Positions 18,836 to 27,371 of a DNA stretch of 64,000 nucleotides are shown here, piece by piece. The first letter of the stretch is position 1. The number at the start of each line of letters is the position of its first letter. Under the pieces are notes generated by a model that did no database searches, was not told where the DNA came from, and saw only the letters and a list, made by a program, of their open reading frames with translations. The translations under genes and the position numbers were made by a program. This DNA comes from Gammaproteobacteria bacterium. GTDB taxonomy: Bacteria; Pseudomonadota; Gammaproteobacteria; Pseudomonadales; Azotimanducaceae. The stretch is from contig JAPOYI010000031.1 of NCBI GenBank assembly GCA_026706665.1, positions 32,071 through 96,070 of the forward strand, in the 5' to 3' direction.

Positions 18836-19447
18836 TTGAGTGATGTAGAGTCTGACGACGGCTGCCCGAACGAGGGTGACGCGGGCAACGTGGACAAGGC
18901 GCGGCGCCGTTTGCTGGTTGGATCGACCGCGGTCGTCGGTGGTATCGGCGTCGCCGGGGCGGCAGTGCCGTTTATCGCTTCCTGGAATCCCAGTGCCAGG
19001 GCACGTGCCCTGGGCGCGCCCATCGAGGTGGATATCTCGAAGTTGAAGCCGGGAGAGATGCTGGGTCCGATACCTGCCTGGCGAGGCCGCCCCGTATTCG
19101 TGGTACGGCGAACAGCCGAAACCGTTGAACGTCTTGTTTCGGAAGATGCCGACCTCGCCGATCCGGATTCGAAAAACGCCGAGATGCAACCGGTGTACGC
19201 GAAGAACGCATGGCGTTCACGGCGCCCCGAGATCGGCGTGTACCTGGGACTCTGTACCCACCTCGGCTGCTCGCCGAAGTTCCGCGGCGAGGAGGGGACG
19301 TTTTTCTGCGTTTGTCACGGGTCGATATTCGATCTGGCGGGGCGGGTGTTCAAGAACAAGCCGGCGCCGGACAACCTGCCGGTGCCGCCCTACCGTTTCG
19401 AGACGGACAACCTGATCGTCATCGGAGAGGACGAGGAGACCGCTTAG
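18836..19447 (+). CDS. petA: Ubiquinol-cytochrome c reductase iron-sulfur (Rieske) subunit
   Basis: 203 residues from a TTG start preceded by GGAGAGG about nine bases upstream. A Tat-like N-terminus (RRRLLVGSTAVVGGIGVAGAAVPFI) anchors the protein. The 2Fe-2S ligands are CTHLGC and CVCHGS, with the structural cysteines in the same boxes. It passes electrons from ubiquinol to cytochrome c1 in the bc1 complex. First gene of petABC. Confidence 0.97.
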   Translation: MSDVESDDGCPNEGDAGNVDKARRRLLVGSTAVVGGIGVAGAAVPFIASWNPSARARALGAPIEVDISKLKPGEMLGPIPAWRGRPVFVVRRTAETVERLVSEDADLADPDSKNAEMQPVYAKNAWRSRRPEIGVYLGLCTHLGCSPKFRGEEGTFFCVCHGSIFDLAGRVFKNKPAPDNLPVPPYRFETDNLIVIGEDEETA

Positions 19448-19448
19448 C

Positions 19449-20726
19449 ATGGCGGAGTCTGCCGGGCGCCCGGGGAGATTACCCCTCGCAGAACGCTGGG
19501 TTCGTTTCGTCGCCTGGCTCGATGAGCGCATGCCGCTCACGGAGACCGTCGAGTACCACGCCACGAAGTACTACGCCCCGAAGAACCTGAACTTCTGGTA
19601 CTGCTTCGGCGTCTTCGCCCTCTTTGTTCTCGTCGTTCAGATCGTCAGCGGTATCTGGCTGGCCATGATGTATGTGCCGGACGGGGACGGCGCGTTCGCC
19701 TCCGTCGAGTACATCATGCGCGACGTGGACCATGGATATCTCCTTCGCTACATCCACTCCACGGGGGCCTCGGCATTTTTCCTGGTCATCTACCTGCACA
19801 TGTTTCGCGGGCTGGCATACGGTTCCTACCGGCAGCCGAGGGAACTCCTCTGGCTGATCGGCATGGCGATCTACCTGGTCCTCATGATGGAGGGGTTCTT
19901 CGGCTACCTGCTGCCCTGGGGGAACATGTCGTACTGGGGGGCGCAGGTGATCGTCTCGCTGGTCGGCGCGGTGCCGGTGATCGGCCCGGACCTGATGCAG
20001 TGGGTGCGAGGCGACTACCTGATGTCGGAAATCACGCTGAACCGTTTCTATTCGCTGCATGTCGTCGCGTTGCCCCTGCTGCTCGTGGGCCTCGTGTTCC
20101 TGCACGTAGTCACGTTGCATCACGTCGGTTCGAACAATCCGGACGGCATCGAGATCAAGGATCGGAAGGACGCATCAGGAAAACCGCTTGACGGCATTCC
20201 CTTCCACCCCTACTACACGGTGCACGATTTTCGTGCACTCATCGTGTTCCTGTTCGCGTTCTGCGCGGTCATGTTCTACGCGCCGGAGATGTTCGGCTAC
20301 TTCATCGAGAAGCCGAACTTCGAGCAGGCCGACCCTCTGAAGACGCCTGAACACATCGCGCCGGTCTGGTACTACACGCCCTTCTACGCGATGCTGCGGG
20401 CCACCACCTTCCCGCTGTTCGGCTTGCCCGCCAAGTTCTGGGGGCTGATCGTGATGGCGGGCGCCATATTGATCCCAGCGACACTGCCCTGGCTCGATCG
20501 CAGCCGTGTTCGCTCCATTCGTCACAAGGGCGCGCTGTCCAAACTGATGCTGGCGATCTTCGTGGTCAGCTTTCTCATCCTCGGCTACCTGGGAACGATC
20601 CCCGCGTCGACCCCTGCCACGGTGGCGGCCCAGGTCTTCACGCTGCTTTACTTTTCGTACTTCCTTCTCATGCCGTGGTATACGCGCGTCGAGCGCACCG
20701 GGCCGGTTCCGGATCGGGTGACGTGA
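19449..20726 (+). CDS. petB: Cytochrome b subunit of bc1 complex
   Basis: 425 residues with about eight membrane helices. Paired heme-ligand histidines occur in RYIHSTGASAFFLVIYLHMFR and FYSLHVVALPLLLVGLVFLH. The Qo-site PEWY-type region appears as APVWYYTPFYAML. It binds hemes bL and bH and oxidises ubiquinol across the inner membrane. One base separates it from petA, and petC overlaps its stop. Confidence 0.97.
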   Translation: MAESAGRPGRLPLAERWVRFVAWLDERMPLTETVEYHATKYYAPKNLNFWYCFGVFALFVLVVQIVSGIWLAMMYVPDGDGAFASVEYIMRDVDHGYLLRYIHSTGASAFFLVIYLHMFRGLAYGSYRQPRELLWLIGMAIYLVLMMEGFFGYLLPWGNMSYWGAQVIVSLVGAVPVIGPDLMQWVRGDYLMSEITLNRFYSLHVVALPLLLVGLVFLHVVTLHHVGSNNPDGIEIKDRKDASGKPLDGIPFHPYYTVHDFRALIVFLFAFCAVMFYAPEMFGYFIEKPNFEQADPLKTPEHIAPVWYYTPFYAMLRATTFPLFGLPAKFWGLIVMAGAILIPATLPWLDRSRVRSIRHKGALSKLMLAIFVVSFLILGYLGTIPASTPATVAAQVFTLLYFSYFLLMPWYTRVERTGPVPDRVT

Positions 20727-21598
20727 GCCTGCGAACGACCGGTTTCCTTCCGGGACCATCGGGTTTCCGCCTGTTCGGGTTGCGAGGCGTTGTCCTGGCG
20801 CTCTCCCTCATGTTCGGTGCGGGTGCCGGCGCCGCCGAGTCGGACTGGCCGTTGCGGTCGATGCAGCCGGACCTTCACGACGCGGCTTCGCTCCAGCGGG
20901 GGGTCAAGTACTACGTCAACTATTGCCTCGGGTGCCACTCGTTGAAGTTCCAGCGCTACGAACGCACTGCGGTCGACCTCGGCGTACCCGAAGAGCTCTT
21001 CCTGGAAAACCTGGTCTTCACCAACCAGAAGATCGGCGAGTTGATGGCCACCTCGATGCCCGCCGAAGAGTCCAAGGCCTGGTTCGGCGCAGCGCCGCCG
21101 GACCTCACCATGGTGGCGCGCGTTCGGGGGGTGGACTGGCTCTACAACTACCTGATGACGTTCTACATCGACGAAGATCGACCGTTCGGCGTGAACAACA
21201 AGGTCTTCCCCAATGTCGGGATGCCGAACGTCCTGATGGAACTTCAGGGAGAGCAGCGGGAAGCCGGATGCGGCCCGGAGCCTTTTGACCTGCTGGCCGG
21301 TGAAGAGGCGGTGCTGGGCGGGTTCCTGGCGTTGACGTCGGAGGATCGACAGAAGCGGGAAGAAGAGATCGGGCGGCGCAACCGCTGCGACAGCCTCGCG
21401 GTCGAGGCGGGGACGGGGATCTTGAGCGAAGGAGATTTCGACCGGGCCGTATACGACATCGTCAACTTCCTCTACTACGTGGGCGAGCCGACGCGCCTGG
21501 AACGCGAGCGACTGGGAGTCTATGTCCTCCTGTTCCTGGGTCTCCTGTTCGTGTTCGCCTACCTGCTCAATCGCGAGTACTGGAAGGACATCCACTGA
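20723..21598 (+). CDS. petC: Cytochrome c1 of bc1 complex
   Basis: 291 residues from the GTG at 20723, which overlaps the petB stop (GTGA). The ORF track start at 20675 lies inside petB. A signal peptide (GVVLALSLMFGAGAGAAES) is followed by the c-type heme site YCLGCHSLK, the axial-Met region (NVGMPNVLMELQG) and a C-terminal membrane anchor (LGVYVLLFLGLLFVFAYLL). Carries electrons from the Rieske centre to soluble cytochrome c. Confidence 0.96.
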   Translation: MSLRTTGFLPGPSGFRLFGLRGVVLALSLMFGAGAGAAESDWPLRSMQPDLHDAASLQRGVKYYVNYCLGCHSLKFQRYERTAVDLGVPEELFLENLVFTNQKIGELMATSMPAEESKAWFGAAPPDLTMVARVRGVDWLYNYLMTFYIDEDRPFGVNNKVFPNVGMPNVLMELQGEQREAGCGPEPFDLLAGEEAVLGGFLALTSEDRQKREEEIGRRNRCDSLAVEAGTGILSEGDFDRAVYDIVNFLYYVGEPTRLERERLGVYVLLFLGLLFVFAYLLNREYWKDIH

Positions 21599-21615
21599 TC
21601 CTGCGCGAGGTGCCC

Positions 21616-22248
21616 ATGAGTATTGTCACCAGGCGATCGTCGATGACACTGTTTTCTGATGCGGCGGACCACTACAGCCATCGCGTGCGGATGGTCGTCG
21701 CGGAAAAGGGCGTGAACGTCGACATCGTAGACGTCAGTCCGAGCAAGAAACCCGAGGACCTGGCCGAGATCAATCCCTACAACACGCTGCCTACGCTGCT
21801 CGACCGCGAACTGGTTCTGTTCGAGAGCACGGTCATCATGGAATACCTCGACGAGCGTTTCCCCCACCCGCCGCTGCTACCGGTCTATCCCGTCGCGCGG
21901 GCGCAGAGCCGTTCGCTCATACACCGCATCGAGAAGGACTGGACCAGGAACGTCGATCTCCTCATGTCCGGAAGAAGCCGTGAGCCGACGTTGGCCAGGG
22001 CGCGCAAGGAGTTGACCGAGAGCATGATCACCGTCGCGCCGATATTCGCGGACAAGCCGTTCTTCATGAGCGACGAATTCACCCTGGTCGATTGTTGCGT
22101 GGCGCCCATCCTCTGGCGGCTGAAGTACATGGGCGTCAAGCTGCCGGAGCGCCAGGCGCGCCCGATGCGCAGGTACATGCGCGAGTTATTCGCCCGCCCG
22201 TCGTTCCGGGGAAGCCTCACCGAGACCGAAATGGAAATGTACGACTGA
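21616..22248 (+). CDS. sspA: Stringent starvation protein A
   Basis: 210 residues, GST-like fold without obvious catalytic residues. SSMTLFSDAADHYSHRVRMVVAEKGV begins the thioredoxin domain; INPYNTLPTLLDRELVLFESTVIMEYLDERFPHPPL is the family core. SspA binds RNA polymerase and modulates stationary-phase transcription. ATG 21616 follows GCGAGG by five bases; the track's GTG at 21610 is too close to that site. Follows petABC and precedes sspB. Confidence 0.94.
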   Translation: MSIVTRRSSMTLFSDAADHYSHRVRMVVAEKGVNVDIVDVSPSKKPEDLAEINPYNTLPTLLDRELVLFESTVIMEYLDERFPHPPLLPVYPVARAQSRSLIHRIEKDWTRNVDLLMSGRSREPTLARARKELTESMITVAPIFADKPFFMSDEFTLVDCCVAPILWRLKYMGVKLPERQARPMRRYMRELFARPSFRGSLTETEMEMYD

Positions 22249-22249
22249 C

Positions 22250-22633
22250 GTGAATTCCTCCCGGCCCTACCTGGTGAACGCGCTCATCGACTGGATCTCG
22301 GACAACGACTGTACCCCCTTTGTCGTCGTTGCCGCCGATGTCGATGGTGTGGAGGTGCCCGCCGGCTACGTGGAAGCAAATCGAATCGTGCTCAATATCT
22401 CTTCGCGCGCGGTTCGCGATTTCGGCATTGCCGACGGGTTGATGACGTTCGACTCCCGCTTCGGCGGAACCCCTTTTCGCGTGGTCGTGCCTCTCGATGC
22501 GGTGATTGCCGTCTATGCCAGGGAGACGGGGCAGGGCATGGCATTCGAAGTCGGGACGGCAAACCTGCGTCCGACCGGGGATATCCCCGATACGCGTGGC
22601 CGGAAGCGACCGACCCTCACGGTGGTTCCCTGA
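22250..22633 (+). CDS. sspB: ClpXP adaptor SspB
   Basis: 127 residues. RPYLVNALIDWISDNDCTPFVVV and the FGG-TPFRVVVPLDAVIAVYARETGQGM core are characteristic. The C-terminal tail RKRPTLTVVP is the usual ClpX-docking peptide. SspB delivers ssrA-tagged proteins to ClpXP. GTG start one base after sspA. A family-1 repeat follows about 30 bp downstream. Confidence 0.94.
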   Translation: MNSSRPYLVNALIDWISDNDCTPFVVVAADVDGVEVPAGYVEANRIVLNISSRAVRDFGIADGLMTFDSRFGGTPFRVVVPLDAVIAVYARETGQGMAFEVGTANLRPTGDIPDTRGRKRPTLTVVP

Positions 22634-22661
22634 GCCGTCGCCCGGAGTCCGCGCGGCTTGC

Positions 22662-22793
22662 ATGGAAGTACGCCTCCTCCGCCGAACGGGGGAACGCTGG
22701 CACTTCCTTGCGCGTCAGCGGTCGGGGAAGCTCCTTTTCTCATGAGGGACACCTCTTGTGAGGGACACCCTCTCGCTCCCGGGGCTGAAGGCT
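22662..22793 (+). repeat. Family-1 dispersed palindromic repeat, complete
   Basis: Full-length copy between sspB and the convergent BON lipoprotein gene. It starts ATGGAAGTACGCCTCCTCC, contains CGCGTCAGCGGTCGGGGAAG and ends CCGGGGCTGAAGGCTC, directly against the stop codon of the BON gene. The third hairpin is partly degenerate (GAGGGACACCTC repeated). Confidence 0.88.
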
Positions 22794-23318
22794 CTAATCG
22801 ACGTACTCGAACACCTTGACGACTTTCTGGACGCCGAAGACCGACCGCGCGATTTCGGCCGCCGCGTCGCCTGCCTGCCGGGGGAGGGTACCCATGAGGT
22901 AGATGACGCTGTTTTCGACCACCACCTTGATAAGGTTCGCGTCCACGTTCTCGTCGCTCAAAAGTGCCGTCTTGACCTTTGTCTTCATCCACTTGTCGTT
23001 GGTCCGGACGCCGATGTTGGTGGGCGGCGCCACCTCGATTTCATTGTGGATCTTCCGCACTTTCCGTACCCGCTCGGCAGCCTCCTGTGCCGCGGTCTTG
23101 AGTTCCTCCGTCGGGAGTTGCCCCGCCAGCAACACCACCCCGTCCACGCTGACGACGATGAGGTGAGCGGGCTTCAGGCGCTCGTCAGCCTTGATTTCCC
23201 GCATGACGACGTGCTCGATACCGACATCGTCGATCAACGCGCCGGTCGTGCGTTTGCGAAGGTCTTCGCTTGCGCAGGACGTCAGCAACAGCAGGCCGGC
23301 GCAGAAACTAGCCCGCAT
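22794..23318 (-). CDS. BON-domain lipoprotein (DolP/YraP-like)
   Basis: 174 residues from the ATG at 23318. The N-terminus ASFCAGLLLLTSC is a short lipoprotein signal with a cysteine. Two BON domains follow (HLIVVSVDGVVLLAGQLPTEELK and LIKVVVENSVIYLMGTLPRQAGD), a fold that binds phospholipid. DolP supports outer-membrane integrity and BAM function. The order yraP-(diaA)-yraN-lpoA-rsmI is conserved in Gammaproteobacteria, but diaA is absent here. Met at 23375 is an alternative start. Confidence 0.9.
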   Translation of the reverse strand: MRASFCAGLLLLTSCASEDLRKRTTGALIDDVGIEHVVMREIKADERLKPAHLIVVSVDGVVLLAGQLPTEELKTAAQEAAERVRKVRKIHNEIEVAPPTNIGVRTNDKWMKTKVKTALLSDENVDANLIKVVVENSVIYLMGTLPRQAGDAAAEIARSVFGVQKVVKVFEYVD

Positions 23319-23328
23319 ATCCCGCCAA

Positions 23329-23697
23329 TCAGCTTCCCGTGAACGCATCTGCCACCCATTCGATTCGTCTGCCAAAGTTTGTCCTCGACACCGATACCAC
23401 GTCAAACCGCGTCGGATCGGTGTCGTATTCCGGGTGCGCCTGGAGGAAGGACGCGGCGGTCCTCGTCAGGCGCCGCCGCTTCGCCGCGTCGACGGAATGA
23501 ACCCCGTCGAGCCACGACCCGGGACCCCGGTAGCGTACCTCGATGAATACCACCACCGGCCCGTCGCGCATGACGAGATCGATCTCGCCGTACGGCCGCG
23601 AATAGTTCCGGGCGATGGTCTCGAGGCCGTGCCGTTCGAGGTGACGCCGCGCCTTGCGCTCGGCACGTTTACCGGCCCGCTGTCGCCAGGTCCGCAT
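23329..23697 (-). CDS. YraN/UPF0102 family nuclease-fold protein
   Basis: 122 residues from the ATG at 23697, which lies 29 bp inside the end of lpoA. RAERKARRHLERHGLETIARNYSRPYGEIDLVMRDGPVVVFIEVRYR contains the endonuclease-like G-E-I-D-L and V-F-I-E-V-R motif of UPF0102. Function is not established experimentally in most species; the fold suggests nucleic-acid processing. Sits between the BON lipoprotein and lpoA as in relatives. Confidence 0.9.
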   Translation of the reverse strand: MRTWRQRAGKRAERKARRHLERHGLETIARNYSRPYGEIDLVMRDGPVVVFIEVRYRGPGSWLDGVHSVDAAKRRRLTRTAASFLQAHPEYDTDPTRFDVVSVSRTNFGRRIEWVADAFTGS

Positions 23698-25576
23698 TGC
23701 CCGGTTCGGTTGCTCCAACCGGCGCGAGGGGTTCGAACCGGCCGTTCTTGACGAGCGCCCACACGGGCTCCCGCCGGATGACGCCGTCGGTGCCCAGCGC
23801 AAGAATGCCGGTGCTACCCATGATCCTGGTGTCCGTGAAGGTGGTCAGCCGGGTCATCTGGTTGACCAGTCGGTAAGCGTCCAATCCGAATGCGAACAGC
23901 GTATCCGCGGTGCCGTGATTGTTCGGAAACGCCTCGCGCAACTCCGACTTGATCTGCGGTGGAAACAGGCGCCAGGGCATGTCGCAGATTCGAAGAAGTT
24001 CCAGGTCGTCCGGGTTTGTCACGTCGCGTCCTGCCTGGGAGGACACGTAGACCGGCAGGTCTGAAGCGAAGTGGAAGGCGAGCGCCGGCTTGAGGGATGC
24101 CAGTTGGCTGCCTTCGACCAGGGCGATGACCGCGTCGACATCCGACCGGCGCCGGGGCGTGAACTCGATCTCGTCTCCAACAAGGCGCTCGATTTGTGCA
24201 TGCCGTTGCTTGCTTGCTTCGATGAGAAGCGTTTCTCCCACGACCGCGGTCACGTCACTCCCCTCCACAAAAACGCCGGTACTCACCAATCGCGATCCTT
24301 CGCCATTCACTGGCCGTTGTCGTTCCGCCCCTGCCGGCCGGGGCCCGAGCTGCTCGGACAGCACCGCAAATGCCCGGGCAGTCCAGTTCTCGGGGTTGCG
24401 CAGCACGATCACGCGGCGCCAGCCGTCCGCCACGACGCGATTCGCGATCGCCCGCGCCTCGTCTTCCACGGTCAGTGCGAACTGGATCGGATGCGCTCGC
24501 CTCGTCTCCGAGACTGCAACGGTATTCAGGGTGAGCGTGGGTATGACCGGGTCGAGTGTCCACATGTCGGCAACGTGCTCCTTCGACAACGGGCCAACCA
24601 TGGCGTCCGCGCCGTCCCGCTGCGCTTCACGGTAGAGCGCCGCAATGGGCGCCGTGGTGGTGTCGTACAGATGGATCGACTGTCGGGACGTCGCCCCCGA
24701 AAGGAAGTAGGCGGACAGGAATCCGTCGCGGACGGTTTCCCCGGCACTCTTCAGGCGGCCCGCGAACGGGAGGAAAAGGGCGATGCGGGCAGGGCCGGGA
24801 TCCGTGCCGGCGAGCGTTGGCGGAACGAAACGCGCGGCGGCATGGTTCGGGTGATCCAGGCGCCAGCGTCGCCAGGCAGTCCGCTGGCCCTGGGTCGTGA
24901 GCGCCCCGTTGACCGCGTCGACGAGCCGCCACCACGCCCTTTCCGAAGGGTCCCGGGCCTCACGAAGGCGGCCGGCAACGCGGTGTCCCGGAACGCGTCG
25001 GGCGTGGTGCCACGCCGCTGCGATCATTGATCTCGCCAGGTCGCCGTTGGTGGCGGATGCATCGACATCCTGCGCCGCAATAGCGAGCGTCGCCGATGCG
25101 GTGGCATAGTCTCCCCTGGCGGCGTGGATTCGGGCGAACAGCAAAGCGAGACGCGAGTGTTGTCCCGCGTTCCCGGGTTTGGCCGCCGCGGCCCGTTCTT
25201 CAGCGGCCGTGAGTCTCCCCAGGCTGAGCAGGATCTCGGCGTCGACGAACGTCCACTCGAATCGTCGGAGGGGAGAGACGGACTTCTCGGCATCGACCCG
25301 GCGCAGCTCTGCGGCGGCCGCCGCGGGGTCTCCCCGCGCCAGTAGCTGCCGGGCGCGCTGGATCGGGTCTGCGACGATTTCCCGCTCGTCGGTGACATCG
25401 TCGACGCTCGGCACGCGTGGCCCGTCTTCGCCCTGTGATTGACAGCCCGCGATTGAGACAATCACGCAGGCCGACAGGCAGATCGCTAACGGGATCTGGA
25501 GCGGGACGATGACAGCTTTGCGAAACACCGGTTGCCTGTTCGTTGTGGCGACCCCTATTGGAAACCTTTCGGACAT
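23669..25576 (-). CDS. lpoA: LpoA outer-membrane lipoprotein activator of PBP1a
   Basis: About 635 residues. The lipobox VSIAGC, an N-terminal TPR-like half (ARQLLARGDPAAAAAELRR, AEERAAAAKPG) and a C-terminal periplasmic-binding-protein-like half (ALFLPFAGRLKSAGETVRDGFLSAYF, DAMVGPLSKEHVADM, LFAFGLDAYRL) match LpoA. It reaches through the periplasm to stimulate the transpeptidase PBP1a. The start is unclear: every in-frame Met (25576, 25603) lies inside the divergent rsmI coding region, and no GTG or TTG gives a shorter n-region. This implies overlapping divergent 5' ends or an unusual start. Confidence 0.87.
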   Translation of the reverse strand: MSERFPIGVATTNRQPVFRKAVIVPLQIPLAICLSACVIVSIAGCQSQGEDGPRVPSVDDVTDEREIVADPIQRARQLLARGDPAAAAAELRRVDAEKSVSPLRRFEWTFVDAEILLSLGRLTAAEERAAAAKPGNAGQHSRLALLFARIHAARGDYATASATLAIAAQDVDASATNGDLARSMIAAAWHHARRVPGHRVAGRLREARDPSERAWWRLVDAVNGALTTQGQRTAWRRWRLDHPNHAAARFVPPTLAGTDPGPARIALFLPFAGRLKSAGETVRDGFLSAYFLSGATSRQSIHLYDTTTAPIAALYREAQRDGADAMVGPLSKEHVADMWTLDPVIPTLTLNTVAVSETRRAHPIQFALTVEDEARAIANRVVADGWRRVIVLRNPENWTARAFAVLSEQLGPRPAGAERQRPVNGEGSRLVSTGVFVEGSDVTAVVGETLLIEASKQRHAQIERLVGDEIEFTPRRRSDVDAVIALVEGSQLASLKPALAFHFASDLPVYVSSQAGRDVTNPDDLELLRICDMPWRLFPPQIKSELREAFPNNHGTADTLFAFGLDAYRLVNQMTRLTTFTDTRIMGSTGILALGTDGVIRREPVWALVKNGRFEPLAPVGATEPGNADLATAGR

Positions 25577-26342
25577 CACCGCGCGAGCGGTCGATGCCCT
25601 CAAGAAGGTTGAGATTGTGGCCTGCGAAGATACCAGACGTTGCCGTACCCTGTTGCGCCAGGTCGGTGCCGTGCCCGCCGAACTCGTCAGTCTGCACGAT
25701 CAGAACGAAACGGCGGCGAGCCGCCGCGTCCTGGCACGACTGGAGGGCGGTTCGGACGTCGCGTTGGTATCGGACGCCGGGACTCCCCTGCTGTCGGACC
25801 CCGGATTCGAACTCGTGCGCCTGGCGTTTGGCGAGGGTATCAGGGTGATCCCCATACCGGGTGTCAGCGCGGTCACGGCTGCCGTATCGGCATCCCCCGT
25901 CGCCACCAGCCGCTTTACGTTTGAAGGGTTCCTCCCGGCGCGGCCGCAGCGCCGGCGCGCAGTGTTGTCGAGCATGCTGGCGCGGTGCGAGGCGACGGTA
26001 TTCTTCGAAGCGCCGCATCGCATAGGAGACACCCTGGGCGACCTGCTCGACCTGGGGGCAGAGGAACGCGAGATCGTCGTCTGCCGGGAACTCACGAAGA
26101 TGTTCGAAACCATCGTTCACGGTACGGTTGCCGAGGTCGCCGACGAGATCGAGACGCATAAGGGAGAGTTCGTCTGCATCCTCGCTGGCGTTGGCGAAGA
26201 GAGCCCGTTGCTGTCTGCCGGCGAGGTCCTTCGCGTGCTGCTGGAGGAGTTGCCTCCCTCACGCGCCGCGCGCGTCGCCGCGCGGCTGACGGGCGCCGAC
26301 CGGGCGGAGTTGTATCGGCAGGCCGTCACGCTGACCCGGTAG
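25509..26342 (+). CDS. rsmI: 16S rRNA C1402 2'-O-methyltransferase RsmI
   Basis: 277 residues, tetrapyrrole-methylase fold. GCLFVVATPIGNLSDITARA, EDTRRCRTLL, LVSDAGTPLLSDPG and FYEAPHR-like FFEAPHRIGDTL are the family signatures. It methylates the ribose of C1402 in the decoding centre. Divergent from lpoA with overlapping starts; rnpB follows 35 bp downstream. Confidence 0.95.
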   Translation: MTALRNTGCLFVVATPIGNLSDITARAVDALKKVEIVACEDTRRCRTLLRQVGAVPAELVSLHDQNETAASRRVLARLEGGSDVALVSDAGTPLLSDPGFELVRLAFGEGIRVIPIPGVSAVTAAVSASPVATSRFTFEGFLPARPQRRRAVLSSMLARCEATVFFEAPHRIGDTLGDLLDLGAEEREIVVCRELTKMFETIVHGTVAEVADEIETHKGEFVCILAGVGEESPLLSAGEVLRVLLEELPPSRAARVAARLTGADRAELYRQAVTLTR

Positions 26343-26377
26343 GCCCGGCCTTGCGCGACTCAGTGGTATCGTAGGCC

Positions 26378-26728
<351 letters not shown>

Positions 26729-26805
26729 TCCTTCCATTTCAAGTTGCGCGACGCGCTTTTCCGCTTGACGCCCCTGCGCATGGGATTTATCGTCGGGGGC
26801 TTGAG

Positions 26806-26840
26806 TAGGAAAAAGTGGGAAAAAGTAGGCTAAATGCGGT
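26806..26840 (+). promoter_or_regulatory. Probable MraZ operator
   Basis: TAGGA, TGGGA and TAGGC occur at 26806, 26816 and 26826, exactly ten bases apart and separated by AAAAG; a weaker GCGGT follows in phase at 26836. MraZ is known to bind direct TGGGN repeats with five-base spacers upstream of its own gene, so this is the expected autoregulatory site of the dcw cluster. Confidence 0.75.
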
Positions 26841-26847
26841 ATACAGG

Positions 26848-26862
26848 GTACACGATGTGTAC
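26848..26862 (+). promoter_or_regulatory. GTACAC-GAT-GTGTAC palindrome upstream of mraZ
   Basis: A perfect six-base inverted repeat with a three-base centre lies about 30 bp before the mraZ ATG, downstream of the MraZ-type direct repeats. It may be a binding site for a dimeric regulator or be part of the leader; no regulator can be named. Confidence 0.4.
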
Positions 26863-26891
26863 TGAAGGGTAGCCGACGCTCGTTAACTACC

Positions 26892-27356
26892 ATGTTCCGG
26901 GGCAGCAATTCAGTCACGCTCGACGCCAGGGGCCGCATGGCTCTGCCGGCGCGTTTTCGCCAGGTCGTGCTCGAGCGTTTCGACGGACAGGTCGTCGTCA
27001 CGATCGACCTGCACGAGCGATGTCTGCTCCTGTATCCGCTCCCCGAGTGGGAGGAAATCGAATCCAGCCTGCAGTCGCTGGCCAACATTCGGCCCTCCGC
27101 GCGCGCCATCCAGAGGCTTCTCATCGGTCACGCCACGGATGTCCAGCTCGATGGCCATGGCCGGGTGCTGCTGCCTCCGACCTTGCGCGAGTTCGCCGCA
27201 CTGGAGAAGCGGCTTATCGTGTTCGGGATCGGCCGGAAGATCGAAGTCTGGTCCGAGGAGCGTTGGCGCGACCGCGAAGAAAACTCGCGCTCCATGGCCT
27301 CTGAGGTGACCTTGGAATTGACGGATTCGGCTGGTCTGGATGCCCTGTCCATCTGA
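26892..27356 (+). CDS. mraZ: Transcriptional regulator MraZ
   Basis: 154 residues with two SpoVT/AbrB-like halves: NSVTLDARGRMALPARFR and DVQLDGHGRVLLPPTLREFA. The D-A/G-x-G-R-x-x-L-P motifs are the DNA-binding swapped hairpins. It represses the dcw cluster from TGGGN repeats, which are seen upstream. First gene of the cell-wall/division cluster. Confidence 0.96.
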   Translation: MFRGSNSVTLDARGRMALPARFRQVVLERFDGQVVVTIDLHERCLLLYPLPEWEEIESSLQSLANIRPSARAIQRLLIGHATDVQLDGHGRVLLPPTLREFAALEKRLIVFGIGRKIEVWSEERWRDREENSRSMASEVTLELTDSAGLDALSI

Positions 27357-27371
27357 TGCGGTCGTGATGCA

